From Schistosoma mansoni (Eukaryota > Platyhelminthes > Trematoda > Strigeidida > Schistosomatidae): a DNA stretch of 64,000 nt. Position 1 is the stretch's first letter, and every line of letters begins with the position of its first letter. The notes beneath the pieces were generated by a model. The model searched no databases, was not told the DNA's origin, and saw nothing but the letters and a program-made list of their open reading frames with translations. The translations under genes were made by a program, and so were the position numbers. Positions 1-30,520 of the stretch are shown in pieces. The stretch is taken from contig NW_017386000.1 in NCBI RefSeq assembly GCF_000237925.1, positions 372,001 to 436,000 on the forward strand, read 5' to 3'.

Positions 1-1546
1 TGACATGGACTGACTGGGAGAAACGAACAAGAATGGTGACAGATTTGCAAATCTATGTCCACTCTACAAATTGGTTATAGGCGGCATAATATTTCCCCAT
101 AAAAACATACACAAAGCTATATGGATCTCACCGGATCACATTACACAGGATCAGATCAATCATGTTCGCATCACCGAAAAATTCAGTAAGTTAATGGAAG
201 ACGTGAGAACCAGGAGAGGAGCTTAAATAGCTTCAGATCACCACCTAGTTGTGGTCAAGATGAAACTGAAGCTAAAGAAGCAATGAACAACTGCACAAAC
301 AGCATTACAAAGGTTTTATACAGCCTTCCTTCGAGATATTAACAACCTCAACGAATCCAAGATCTCTCAACGACAGGTTACAAGCCTTACAAGATCTACT
401 CAAAGAAGAAGAAATTACCATGAAGAACAACTGGAAAGGCTCAGAGATTCACTCACTTCAAAGTGTCAGGAGGTGCTGGGCCTCAAGAAAAGTCATCATA
501 AGGAATGGATCTCTATCGAAAACCTGGAAAGAATTCTCGAAAGGAAGAACAAGAAAATAGCAATCAACAATATTCGAAGGAAAACAGAGAAAGTCAAGGC
601 ACAAGCTGAATACATAGAAGCAAACAAGCGAGTGAAGAAGAGCACTAAAGCCGACAAGCAGAAATACATGGAAGAACTAGCGATCACAGTAGAAAAAGCT
701 GCAAGAGAATAGAATATGACATCTCACAATCAATTAGACGATTTGAACTTCACAGATGACCTAGCCCTCCTATCGCATACACACGAACAAGTGTAGATGA
801 AGACAACCAATGTAGCAGCAGCTTCTGCATCAATAGGCCTCAACATACACAAGTGTGAAAACAAGATCCTCAAACACAACACAGACAACACTAACCCAAT
901 CACACTTAGTGGGGAAGCTCTGGAAGATGTGGAATCTTTCACGTACCTGAACAACATCATCGATGAACAAGGAAGATCGGATGCAGACGTAAAGTCAAGG
1001 ATTGGCAAAGTAAGGACAGCATTCCTACAATTGAAGAACATATGGAACTCAAAACAACTGTCTGTCAACCAATATCAAAGTGAGAATCTTCAATACAAAC
1101 GTCAAAGCAGTCCTACTGTATGGAGCTGAAACGTGGAGAACTACTACATCCATCGTCAAGAAGGTGCAAGTATTTATAAACAATTGTCTATGCAAAATAC
1201 TCAACATTCACTGGTCGGATACCATCAGCAACAGACTTCTGTGGGAGAGGACAAACCAGCTTCCAGCTGAAGAGGAAATTAGGAAAAGACGTTGGAAGTG
1301 GATCGTACATAGATTAAGGAAATCACCGAACTGCACCACGAGGCTAGCCCTAACATGGAATCCTGAAGGGATGCGGAAAAGAGGAAGGCCAAAGAACACA
1401 TTACGCCGGGAAATAGAAGCAGATGTGAAAAGAATGAATAGCAACTGGAAAGAATTGGAAAGGATTGGCTAGGACAGAGTTGGATAGAGAATGCTCGTGG
1501 GCGACCTATGCTCCTCCACGAGGGGTAACAGGCATAAGTAAGTTGT
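1..1546 (+). mobile_element. SR2-like RTE-clade LINE, internally deleted
   Basis: This is a non-LTR retrotransposon copy cut by the window edge. Bases 1-430 encode the end of an APE-type endonuclease in broken frames, including a stretch like [13 protein letters not shown] in the copy at 56.2-58.9 kb. Bases 473-712 encode the Lys/Glu-rich linker. The reading then jumps at about 716 to the LNFTDDLALLSHT region just after the reverse transcriptase core, so most of the RT palm is deleted. Bases 1080-1472 encode the C-terminal part with [25 protein letters not shown] and [16 protein letters not shown], all hallmarks of schistosome SR2/RTE elements. Several stops and frame changes make it inactive. 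The 3' end lies just after a CTCCACGAGGGGTAA motif near 1,530; the minus-strand copy ends at the equivalent position. Confidence 0.85.
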
Positions 1547-2800
1547 TGAGTGTTTTTTTCATCACATAAGAGCTGATATCGATCTAAATAATATGCGGTA
1601 TTTCACTGCTATTATTAAATATTTCAGATTGTTGTATCCAACCACTTGAAATTAAAGTAACATTTCTCCATTCTTATCAGAAGAACGTGCCTACAGATAG
1701 ACAAAAATATTATATAATAATTTCGATACTTACGAAACAACTTTGCCTACATTAAAATGATATCACAATATGACAAAAAATATAAAAAATAATAATAAAA
1801 CACTTTTCAATCTGTAATAATTAGAGAAAATAATCTATAATGTATACCTATTTTCATTTAGCTAACATAGCTAAGATCATGGTGAGATTGCTTTAGTTGT
1901 GAATGAGAATCACCTTCATACAGTTGTAACATATGAATGATAAATAGAGATAGTAACTATTATATTTGGTAAATTGAAAGAACGACCTATTACTTAAAGG
2001 CAGTTCTCGCTTCTAAAGAATTAACTAATAATTTAAAAATAAGTGGTAGCCTGCAAACTTTAAGAAAGAATATCGATATCAATAGATTATAATTTCACCT
2101 ATTTTTCGGATAAACTATTTAAAAACCATTGTTTTTACCCATTTCTATAGAAGTGATTTGTAATGGATATGTTGTTCATCGTCAAGAAAAAATTATGATA
2201 CATTCCAGAGGTTAAAAATTTCTATAAGAAAGTACGTTCATTTAATTTATTGTGTTATTTACTTCTTTTATGTTTGGGAAGATTATTTAATTTGAACCAA
2301 CGTGATTAACATTGATGATCCGGGAGAACTAGACGGTTATTTAGTTCAACTTAAAGGTAACATACACACTTCGAGTACATTAGATTCTGAGTTTGACCCC
2401 TGATGGGGTTATGGATGAGCATTGGTGGAAAGTTCAAAACAGACAAAGCATCTATCCAGTATTCCCTGGTTATCAACTTGTTGTCAGTCAGTGACGTTAT
2501 TTTTTTGAGATATACTGAGATAAGTATAATCAAATTTCGACTTTGATATATTAAAAATTTTATTTTTTTTATTATTAATGGTTTTATTCAATATTATAAT
2601 CTGGTACAATATAGAATTCTCAGCACGAGTTATTTCAACAAGTTTTTTACCAAAAAAAAACAAAAAAAACAAAAAAACTCAAAAGAACAAACAAAAAAAA
2701 CAGAAAAGGAATGAAAAAGGTTTAAGAAAAACTGAGTTTATACAAATTATCGAATTTGAAACATGCTTAAGACGACAGGTTATTTACTAGGTCAACTCTA
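1547..2800. other. AT-rich spacer, no gene seen
   Basis: This stretch lies between two LINE copies. Short open frames occur on both strands but none has a recognisable domain, and they are A/T-driven. An A-rich run with AAAAAAC repeats at about 2,650-2,710 lies downstream of the 3' side of the neighbouring minus-strand LINE. No other feature is seen. Confidence 0.5.
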
Positions 2801-4140
2801 ACAGCTTGTTCGTCATAAAGTAAATTTGCTAAGTAAGGTATTACAGAACTTTCATAGACTTGCCTACGTGTATGGATTTTAATATATTTACGTCTCGTTC
2901 TACCAGAAGATATACAAGGAGAAAGATATGAATGAAGCGATGGTTAGTATCTGATAAGATAACACCTGCCAAGAGTTTGCAAGACTTAAGATGTCTATCC
3001 ACAAGCATATTAATAATGACTTCAAAAGATTCACCACATACCTTGCAAACCGCCTTCAGCACTCTACGCAAAACAGCAAAGTCTTTTCTCAAAAGCCCAG
3101 GAAAGAATAATGGAGAACAATATAGAATAATAGGTAATATGCAAGAATTTACAAATTGTAAGAGTAAATAGCGAGTAATCCCAAAAGCATGCAGCCTCTT
3201 TATGTAGTATGTCAAACGGTAAACGTTTTTCGATAAGAGTAAAACATGAGAAGACCAAGAAAGATCAGAGGAAAAAATGACACCAAGATATTTGACCTTC
3301 GACACTGTGTTTATTAAGGAGTCTCCAATGGCACAAGCATTACGGGATCCCAAAATAGAGTGTAGGTTCTGTCCATGTCTCAAGCTAAAATTAACAGCTT
3401 GACATTTAGATGGATTGAGTAAGAGACCATTACCAACAGACCACCTTTCAATACGAGATAAAAACTCATTCATTTCTATGGGATGTAAGGAGGTAGAAAT
3501 CGGCATACATACAGTGAGGTCGTCCGCATATTTTACAAAAGTGTTTTCTGTGGAAGATGGCAGATCATGCAGAAAAAAAGAGAGGAGAAAAGGTGAAAGA
3601 ACAGCTCCTTGTGGCACACCTACATTAGACAATAGAGATGTTGAACACTTTACTTCAAATACAGTGTACTATTCTCTTCCAGAAAGGTAGGAACATAGCC
3701 AATTGGTTATCCAGCTGTCAGTGTCGATGCTGATCAGCTTGTTAAGTAAGAGGTGTCTTGGAATAGAATCAAAAGCAGAAGTAAAGTCCAGGAAAGCGCA
3801 TCTAACATACTTCTTACCCTTTTCCAACCCGAACACTATATTGTGATGCAGAACAGCAACGGCATCTAATGTGCTTCTTTTGCATTTGTAAGCAAACTGA
3901 TATGGATCACAGTGCTCTTTTATTGCAGGTTGAAGTGGTTGTATCAGTAATTTTTCCATTATTTTGAGGAAAGGTGAGGTTATTGCTATGGGTCTAAGTT
4001 TCACATTTTTATCACCAGAAACTTTCTTTGGTATAGGGATTATCTTTATCTTTCTCCACATTTTCGGTAAGACATTAGTTGAGAAGGATCTGTTAAAGAT
4101 ATTCGTTAATGGATGAAATAAAACATCAGCACATTTTTAA
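2800..4140 (-). mobile_element. CR1-like LINE reverse transcriptase, 5'-truncated
   Basis: Read on the minus strand from about 4,139 to 2,841, this is one continuous RT frame. It starts at FNRSFSTNVLPKMWRKIKI, runs through RPIAITSPFLKIMEK and CAFLDFTSAFDSIPRHLL (palm motif A), then GVPQGAVLSPFLLS, and reaches the catalytic YADD at about 3,530. The thumb follows with KVKYLGVIFSSDLSW. The frame carries a single in-frame TAG, just after YLSGRE (3,666-3,668), where a Gln codon is likely in intact relatives. Endonuclease and ORF1 are missing, as in a 5'-truncated insertion. The motif order and GVPQGAVLSPFL suggest the CR1 clade (SR1/Perere type). The exact family is not settled. It appears younger than the LINE at 38.4-42.3 kb because the frame is nearly intact. 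Confidence 0.8.
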
Positions 4141-4825
4141 AAAAGGAGGTTTGGGATACCATGTATTGATATGAATGGGCAGATATATATAGGCTTGTTG
4201 ATTTCAAGATGTGACATCAGAATCAGACCATCATCCCATCGACTACAAGTATAGTGAGTGCTTTGTCAGTTAAGTAGCAAGCACTAACACATCGCAGAAT
4301 GTCATGGTCAGTCGAATTAAAAATTAATTGTAGTCATTTGAGTAGCTAGTCATTTGACTTATCGATTAAAGTATTATAAATAGCAACAAACCTTTCCGTG
4401 TTATTGTCCATGATTTGATAGCCAACGAAAACTTATATTTCATTCAATTAAAGTTGTCATCCTAACAAAAATGTTTTAACTGATATAAATAGACTATTGA
4501 CAAACGAAATTGTAATAGACTATAAAAAACACAATAAATTCTCTTTGCTTAACCTCGAATTTTCAATACAAAATAAGTAAATATATAATCATAAAATTGA
4601 CACGTTTCAAATAAAATAAGATACAATATTTATCATTTTTATGATGGTTAAAAACAATTATTAGTTCTCAATAATAATAATAATCTCTCTATTATATTTA
4701 CCTTGAGAAAATCGATTACAAACTCTTATCTCTAAGATGTTAAGCTTAATAGTAAAATTTATACATGTTGTTAATAAACAGTATTTTAAAATCATCAGAA
4801 AGGTTTTTTGTGGAGATTTAGTATT
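4141..4825. other. AT-rich spacer, no gene seen
   Basis: No coding sequence, RNA gene or recognisable repeat is seen. The part at 4,190-4,330 has a slightly more balanced base composition and could be older repeat DNA, but I could not assign it. Confidence 0.4.
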
Positions 4826-5044
4826 TTCATAGTTGAAAGCGTGAGTCAATTGAAGCTAGACCACCAGGGAAAGCGTGGAAGCACTTGACAGCCGTTTCGT
4901 CCCATTATGGGACTCCTCAGCAGTGCACATCCACGATCCCGCACTCGCGAAATTCAAACTCAGGACCTACCAGTCTCGCGCCAGAGTACTTAACCGATAG
5001 ACCACTGAGCCGGTATCCCATGATGTTTATGTCAATTGACTCAC
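4826..5044 (-). repeat. tRNA-like/hammerhead short repeat, minus strand
   Basis: The minus strand carries a tRNA-like head (about 5,020-4,945; B-box-like GAGTTTGAATTTCGCG) followed by a hammerhead ribozyme. The ribozyme core CUGAGGA lies at 4,920-4,914, stem II pairs GUCC with GGAC, GAAA lies at 4,898-4,895, stem III is very short, and the cleavage triplet GUC is at 4,889-4,887. Stem I pairs five of six positions (4,926-4,921 with 4,886-4,881). The ends are inverted: GTGAGTCAATTGA at about 4,842 and TCAATTGACTCAC ending at 5,044, directly against the assembly gap. It belongs to the same family as the copy at 27.05-27.48 kb. Confidence 0.75.
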
Positions 5045-5244
5045 NNNNNNNNNNNNNNNNNNNNNNNNNNNNNNNNNNNNNNNNNNNNNNNNNNNNNNNN
5101 NNNNNNNNNNNNNNNNNNNNNNNNNNNNNNNNNNNNNNNNNNNNNNNNNNNNNNNNNNNNNNNNNNNNNNNNNNNNNNNNNNNNNNNNNNNNNNNNNNNN
5201 NNNNNNNNNNNNNNNNNNNNNNNNNNNNNNNNNNNNNNNNNNNN
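5045..5244. other. assembly gap (200 N)
   Basis: Exactly 200 unknown bases, a round number typical of a placeholder of unknown true length. It sits between a hammerhead repeat on the left and the inside of a tandem hammerhead unit on the right, so the missing DNA probably contains more of this repeat. Confidence 0.95.
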
Positions 5245-5640
5245 AATAGGACGAAACGCGCGTCCTGGATTCCATTGCTAGCCACTATCCATCTCTGCTT
5301 ACCATACTTGTGAATTAAGGCTATATCGAGGCAATACGCACAGGATGCACATATGCCAATTAGAGACTGACCAGTTGCAGTCCTAACACATCGATGGGAA
5401 GATTCAAACAAACAATACTAAACGAATTCAAACTTCATCCCATTGCACAAGCAAGTGGCTATCGGGACTCAGTGGCCGAGTGGATAACGCGATGGAGTTT
5501 GAAGCGAAAGGTACTGGGTTCGAGTCCAAGAGTGAACATCAACTCTGAGATGCAGGTACATCCAGCTGACGAGTCCCAAATAGGACGAAACGCGCGTCCT
5601 GGATTCCACTGCTAGTCACTATCCATCTCTGCTTACCATG
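5245..5640 (+). repeat. tandem Sm-alpha-like hammerhead units, 334-bp period
   Basis: The motif AATAGGACGAAACGCGCGTC begins at 5,245 and again at 5,579, so the repeat period is 334 bp. The first unit is cut by the gap. The second is complete from the first ribozyme to the next. It contains a tRNA-like promoter at about 5,463-5,535 (A-box TGGCCGAGTGG, B-box GGTTCGAGTCC), the signature of a Pol III transcribed short retroelement. The flank CTATCCATCTCTGCTTACC follows both ribozymes. In the known schistosome Sm-alpha family such units self-cleave through a hammerhead; tandem units match the layout of animal retrozymes, which make circular RNA. The family assignment is from memory. Confidence 0.85.
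5560..5604 (+). ncRNA. hammerhead ribozyme, apparently intact
   Basis: All conserved parts are present. Stem I pairs ATCCAG (5,560-5,565) with CTGGAT (5,599-5,604), six perfect pairs. The core CUGACGA is at 5,566-5,572. Stem II pairs GTCC (5,573-5,576) with GGAC (5,583-5,586) across a six-base loop. GAAA is at 5,587-5,590. Stem III has only two pairs plus the A-U closing pair, as is typical of schistosome hammerheads. Cleavage is expected after C5598 of the GUC triplet. The first unit keeps the same 3' half at 5,245-5,270, with its 5' half lost in the gap. Confidence 0.88.
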
Positions 5641-5749
5641 TTAGACTTATGTTTGTCTCATCTTGATATTTTTAGCTGTAACTAATAAAGTTCATATTTA
5701 CGTATATATTCTCAAATGTTTGTTTACTGACCATTTATCTATCCATTTC

Positions 5750-8945
<3,196 letters not shown>

Positions 8946-8949
8946 CTAA

Positions 8950-9360
8950 GTAACTAACCTAATCGTATTCGTGTTCCTCTTATCATTAGCTTTATTTTGA
9001 CCTTTGAACTATTATTATACGATTCTTGAGTTATCCCCAGTCTATTAATTATTTTCCCCTTATTCACAGCCATGTTTGGCCAAATCTTATACAAATATTA
9101 TTTTCTGTTTTATGGTACGATGTGGTCTGTTTGATTGGTATATAAACCCAGTATGTTTGTGAACAATGATTCATATCGCAGAGGCTGTTATTGGTGTTCT
9201 GGACTTAACTGGCTGGGCTAGGCAGATACTAGGACTGATAAGTACTCAAGACTGCTCATACGATTTTGTGTATCATTGGGCGATCAATAAATTCACTGCT
9301 CTCTAATTGGCGGTCTCTTAACGTTCATATAATAACTGGGGCACGCACACGTTATAACAT
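8950..9360 (+). mobile_element. probable LTR fossil (LTR retrotransposon)
   Basis: This stretch looks like a long terminal repeat left without an internal region. In order it has a TATA-like TGGTATATAAACCC (about 9,138), a moderately GC-rich body, a polyadenylation-like GATCAATAAATTC (about 9,281), and an end near TTATAACA. The sequence resembles a dispersed schistosome LTR I recall, but I cannot name the family. The left boundary and target duplication were not found, so the limits are approximate. It is a non-coding fossil. Confidence 0.4.
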
Positions 9361-9364
9361 TTAG

Positions 9365-12300
9365 GACTATGAAAAATCAATGCATCTTATTTGATACGTT
9401 ATTTCATTGCTGATAGATCACATAGAGTTTTGAAAAGATCCAAGTAAAAGACATGAAGTAAGATTTGCAAGTCTGAATTAAGTTCATAATTTTTACACTT
9501 TTATCAGTAGTGACTACGTTTACTCACATGCTTTATAGTAATTTTTGGTGAATGTAACTTACAATCTAGATATTAACGATTTTCATAGAATAATTTGCGA
9601 GACGTATATTTGATGATGACTGTGAATAGATTCTAGGTGAATTAACTGTTAACTTAAAACTGTTTATAATAGTGGAACAAGTTGACTGACGCTGTCTGGG
9701 AATGATATTTTATATCACCTAATAGTCTGTTGAACGAACACATGCATATACATGATTAATTTAGTAAGTACGAATACTACTTCAGTATGTATTCTTATCT
9801 GTTATTCACACACTCTTCTTCATTACATGATTGATCAAGTACAGATTAAGGATGGGTGATTTAACATCAAAATAATAGCAGTATAGAATTAGTAATTTAA
9901 CTTTAGCTTGTTGAAGTGAAATACAAACGGTTTAAAACCACCACTAAATAAACGACTGAGAAGCACATGAAATCCCAATAAAGATGCAGAAATCCAGAGT
10001 CTTTGCTTTGATAGTATACATCAACAAGATTTTACCCTAAACTGGATATGCTCTTCCTGTACCAAACATTTGCTTTTGTGATCATAAGGATCACTGTAAA
10101 GGATAAACATATGAAGAAATTGTACCGTGTGTAATTGTATAAAATACCTGATTGGAAATCTATGTACAGAAGCCTGTTGGCATACCAACTTAACTATACA
10201 CATTATGTTGGCAATGTACTTTAAAAATCCTATCATATATATATATGGTTTAGTTGTTGCATCTTAATAATCTTATTACTGAAAATAAAAATGTATGCGT
10301 GTTCTATGCTACTATTTTATACTGACACTTATTACGTTGATTGATTTAGATATATACCGATACACATACACACATCAAGAATTATGAAAAAAGCTCTATA
10401 AGTGATTAAATTATTTTATAAAGTAATTCTTTTCTTTTTAGTATCTAATTATGTCAATAGCAGTAATTATGTTTACAATTGCTTATTATTTCTCCGTTTG
10501 TAAAGGCAATCGAACAAAATAGGTGATCACACATCATTTTGTGCAATCAGCTTGTCAGCATCTAATTTGGAGGAAAATATACTTTCTTTATAGTACATTA
10601 ACAATGTGTATCCGTAACGTTTAAGTATACTGTGACATCCATATTGGATGAGATGTATGTTTCTAGCCATCATGCAACTTGACCATGTATTATTTATTTT
10701 CCCATTCAGCTAAAATCAACTTTAAATAGATACAATAAGCAGGAGACGACCGATTAATGTTTAAACTTGCATGATAGGATAAACAAGACTAATGATCAGA
10801 AGATACGAAAACTTGTGTAGCTACTACATAATCCAGACGTAACAAGTTCTATTTTCGATGGGATTTTGACTTGAGTGGTTGGTGCAACTTGGGTCTGGAT
10901 AGGAATTTTAAAGTGTATACGAAGATAAATGCTGTTATCCTACCAGATTTTCTTTTTGTATTCAGTGGATGAATATTATTTTACGAACAAGAAGATGGTT
11001 GGTCTTTCAATATCTAAAATTCTCGAAGATAGTTTTCGTCACGAAATAACATCAACTGAGTAACTGCATAGATGAATGTTGTGGTGAAGTCATTCTATTA
11101 CTCAGAGGGGAAATATCCATTATCAAATTACCCTATTTACATCATTTTGATAATATCATAGGAATTTTCGTGGTAATAAATTTACTCTTTCATTTCTTTT
11201 CGCATATGTATAATTGGGTTCTGCAAATTATTTATATATTGGAACTTTTATTTTCACTAGTAATGTGAGGTTAGTAGAAAAGTATGGGTTTTATATGCAG
11301 TATGTTTTTTATACTAGGATTATTAAGTATGTATAAATAGAAATGATTTTGAAGTTAGAATGACTGAGAAATTAACATCTGTTAGCTATCATACCTGGGC
11401 AATGGACAGTATCTACTAATTGCACTGAGATAGTTCACTGACAGGTTACAGTCGTCCATAAATTTAGGTAACAAAATGAAACAAATCAATAGTCTGAGAT
11501 CAAACGCGAAATATTCATTGGACGAAGCGAAAACGTTTTGGAAAGTGGCACTATTTTATATAACATAGATGAACTGTTATTTCTAAGTTAAATGTAGAAT
11601 AAGAGCATAAATTCTATTGGAAAATGACATTATTCGGTCTTTTTCAAAGAAATGAAAACAATCAATACCTCATTTCTTTTAGTTGTTTCATTTGATCCTA
11701 CTTCACAACCTTATAAAGTTTTATGATGGGAAAAAAGTAGGATTACGAAGTCAGGAAGAAACTGAACTCACAATGAACATCCAGTGTCATTGAGCTATAT
11801 CAGACGGACGTTATTTGGATTTTAACATAATAACAATCGAAAGTTTCACAGGGTTTTCCGTGAATGGAATTAGCCTTGCACTTGAATAAATTCTGTTAAA
11901 CAGTTGTATGAAACAAATTTTCTTAGACTACTGAATTCGAAGCCATAGCTTATAACACGTTTCTATTTGATCCTCTACATCGTAATTTACTCGTTTGGAA
12001 CGATTAGAATGATTTCTTCTTTCTAATTCTTACACAAAACTCTCAAGATTTTGCAAACTAACGTTATACTGAAAACTGATACAAAATATACACTGTAAGT
12101 GGAATATAGGTGACTTTAGTAAAAAGAATACATGATGGTACCTAATACGAAAGACAAATGTTTGGTGCTCGTTATACAAACAGAAGCTAGATGACTCATC
12201 TATGCTTTGTATTACAGTGTAGAATGTCGTTTTAAGCAGTGTATGATTGAAATTTTTCTTCGACAAAGCATTTTTTCTATGATTGAAGCGACAATAACTT

Positions 12301-15300
12301 CTGGGTTAGAGAGACTTATCGTAGGAATTGATAGGTCAGGTCATATCTGGGACATGAATGATGTCAGTAATTCTAAACATCAGGAATTTGATCTACATAT
12401 TTGGACTACTGGTTTCAAGTTAAGCTTCTGATAGTTAGCTTATCGATTAACTGTTTTCCTTTTAGCTGTTAAATGGACTATGCTAAGGATTGTCTCTTTT
12501 TAATTACCGTTTAAGTTACAATAAACTCATCTTTGCTGTGTAATGGTTACTTCAGTGCCAGTTATTGGATCACCATCATTGATCTCCTTTTTGTTACTGT
12601 ATAAAGATGGCTTAAGTTGTCAAAAGTAGAGACGTTAACCTAAACTCTCACTATTATGCTGGTAATTTATTTACTTATGAATAAGACATTGCGCGTATTA
12701 TTGAGTTAGTAGCGTCCAAGACCGTAATAAAAACGGGATGACCAATATCGTCATCATCACCATGACTATAAAAATGAACAGGCAAAACTTACTACTAACA
12801 AAAAAATAAAATATGAAAAAAGTCAATTTGCTAAACACTAGTTTCATTTGTCTGTAGTGGGAATTCTACACAGTCGAGTGCATTAAAATGATCACGTGGC
12901 TGTAGAATCTTAAATAAGTTAGGATATATATATCTATAAAGTTGGACAGATGATTCATACACATTATACGTACGTTTGCATGTGTGTAAAGTCGGTGAAG
13001 CCTTTAAAAGTAGGTATACAAGATCAAGTTGTAGAAACAACTCCTTTGAACTAGATGAGAGACACAAACCATTCAAGAGAGACGAAAGATAGTGAATAAG
13101 CGAATATTTGGACGTAACAATTTAAGTGTATGCATGATATAGAAGAGATAATCTATTACGTATAAAACAGTTTTTCATAATGTTAATCATGAGTAAGTTA
13201 AACCGATTTTTCTCTTTACCAAGGTATAATGATTTTTGCACACAAGTTGAAGAGGGTACATTTAATTAAAGAAAAGCAAAATAGAAATGGTGATACATAG
13301 CAGTACGAAGATTGAAGAAATCAAGCTACTTTTTATCCTTTTCACGAAAAGTCACCGGCGAAAACCCATTATTATTATTAGTATCATCCGCCATAAGAAC
13401 AGTGTTAGCGCAGTAAGTTTTACCGTAAGTTACTCATGGTCGTTACACATATACACAGATAGATGAGATAATAAACAGTGCAGATGAGAAAAGTGTATAA
13501 CCATGCATGAAATAAATCACACCACATTGTGGAACTAGGTTTCATATCAGAGAAGATAACTTATAATTTTGTAAAAGAGAACAGAAACAATATCACAAAG
13601 TAACTTCGGCTTAAATTTAAAATAATTGTCAATAATTCAGAAAGTTAAAATATCTTTTAAACTGAATTGGATAACGAAATAAAGGTGAAACCTGCATTAG
13701 AATAAACATCTAGGACAGAACGTATTTCAAAGAATTAAATGAAATCACCCTATCACAAATCGAAATCATACATAATGGTACAAAGAAAAAAAACGAGGCA
13801 AACAAAAGATGAGAGAAGGAAGTTGACAAAATATAAACATTGAAACGAATTCTTGTGTGTATAGGGTTTGTACATTTGGGAAAATGCACTTGAAAGGAAG
13901 AGTATATGTTAGAGGTCAAATAGTTGAAATGTGTTTAGTTACTTAGTCATGTGTATTATTATTAATACAACTATTAACAGCGAGATTCAGAAACAATAGG
14001 AATAGACCATCACTAATAATAACAATAATTATGGATGTTACTAATTGAACCCAATAAATCTATTCACAGAATATGTATGACAATGAATATTGGTGAATAC
14101 GACGAACTAAACGAAAGAACGAAGAAGAAAAACCACTTTGGAACAAAATGTAAATATCTAGTAATTACACTGATATCATTCCCGAAGACAAATATGAAAC
14201 ATTTGATACGAGACTTACACAACCGTTTTACACGGCTTCTTTAGGAATTATCGACGGTGTGCACAAGCGATGGCGCATGCATTGTAAAAGGCGAAAACAT
14301 AATACAGTTTTAGTTATTGTGCATTCTTAGGTCCACTTGCAGAAAGGAACAGCGCATCAACAGGAAAGGCTTATATTGTGTATTTTTTTATGAAGTACTG
14401 AAAATGTAGAGATAGACAATCCTCAGGAGAAAAGTGTTATAAGGATGATAACAAACTGAAAAAATAAAACCGACAAATTGCTACTTTTCAAATAAGGTGA
14501 CACAACTGCACAATGAGAAGAAAAGATGTAGTGAGATTAACAGGAGAGATCATTTTAAAGGAATGAAAAACAATACTACACGAATACATAGCTACTACAC
14601 TAAAGACTAAGGAATAACTTACATAAATTTCCATTGCTCAATTTGGTAGACATAAAATCAACAAACGAAAATGAAACAGCCGGGACAATTGGAAATACAA
14701 AAATACATATAAGTGAAACAGGGGTGGCCATAATCTACTTAGATGACATGCTTCTCATACAAACACGGTAATGAGAAGCAAGTGTGTTTAGATATTTCAT
14801 TACAGATGTTAACAGAAAAGTGCAGACAAGGAATCCTGAGGACAATATCAGAAGTCTAAGGACGAATGGTGCTGTTGAGTGGAGTGAATATATATAGGAA
14901 ATAACAAAGAAAGAATTGGAAAGTACAAACATGTCTGAATAAAATTTGGTCGGAAATAACCACTACAGTACAAATTGAACAATATCGATGATCTGACAGA
15001 AAAGATTTACACACATGTAAAGTGATCAACAAGCCTGTACAAATGCGTACATGTGAGACGCATACAGACAAAGAACACACTTGAAATCATAAAAAACATG
15101 TCCTTGTGGGCTATATCGAAACAAAGATATTATGACCCAGCATAGAGTTTTGAAAAAAACGAGAGGTACTGAATAAAAACTATACTGTTGAGCATGTGTT
15201 AATATTATCCAAGATCTTTCACAGTCATAGTTGTAATCTGGTACTTCAAGTATACAGAAAAGTAAATAACCTCATTTGAAGTGGGATATAAAACAGATCA

Positions 15301-15324
15301 GTATGCAAACGAAAGCGTTATTGA
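9365..15324. other. AT-rich intergenic DNA downstream of MARK, no gene seen
   Basis: Six kilobases beyond the MARK stop codon on the minus strand. None of the short open frames shows domain character, conserved motifs or plausible splice partners. The first several hundred bases below 15,325 should hold the MARK 3' UTR, but I could not place a poly(A) signal with confidence. Confidence 0.45.

Positions 15325-30484
<15,160 letters not shown>

Positions 30485-30517
<33 letters not shown>
30485..30517. repeat. (TA)n microsatellite
   Basis: About sixteen TA units upstream of the P-loop exon of MARK, followed by a short GA run. Confidence 0.9.

Positions 30518-30520
<3 letters not shown>

Noticed and set aside
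4885-5411. Open frames running through the N gap
   Set aside because: Unknown bases cannot show stop codons; the frames are artefacts.
5463-5535. Possible functional tRNA gene
   Set aside because: A- and B-boxes are present but the sequence does not fold into a full cloverleaf with a proper acceptor stem, and it continues into a hammerhead. It is the promoter head of a short repeat.
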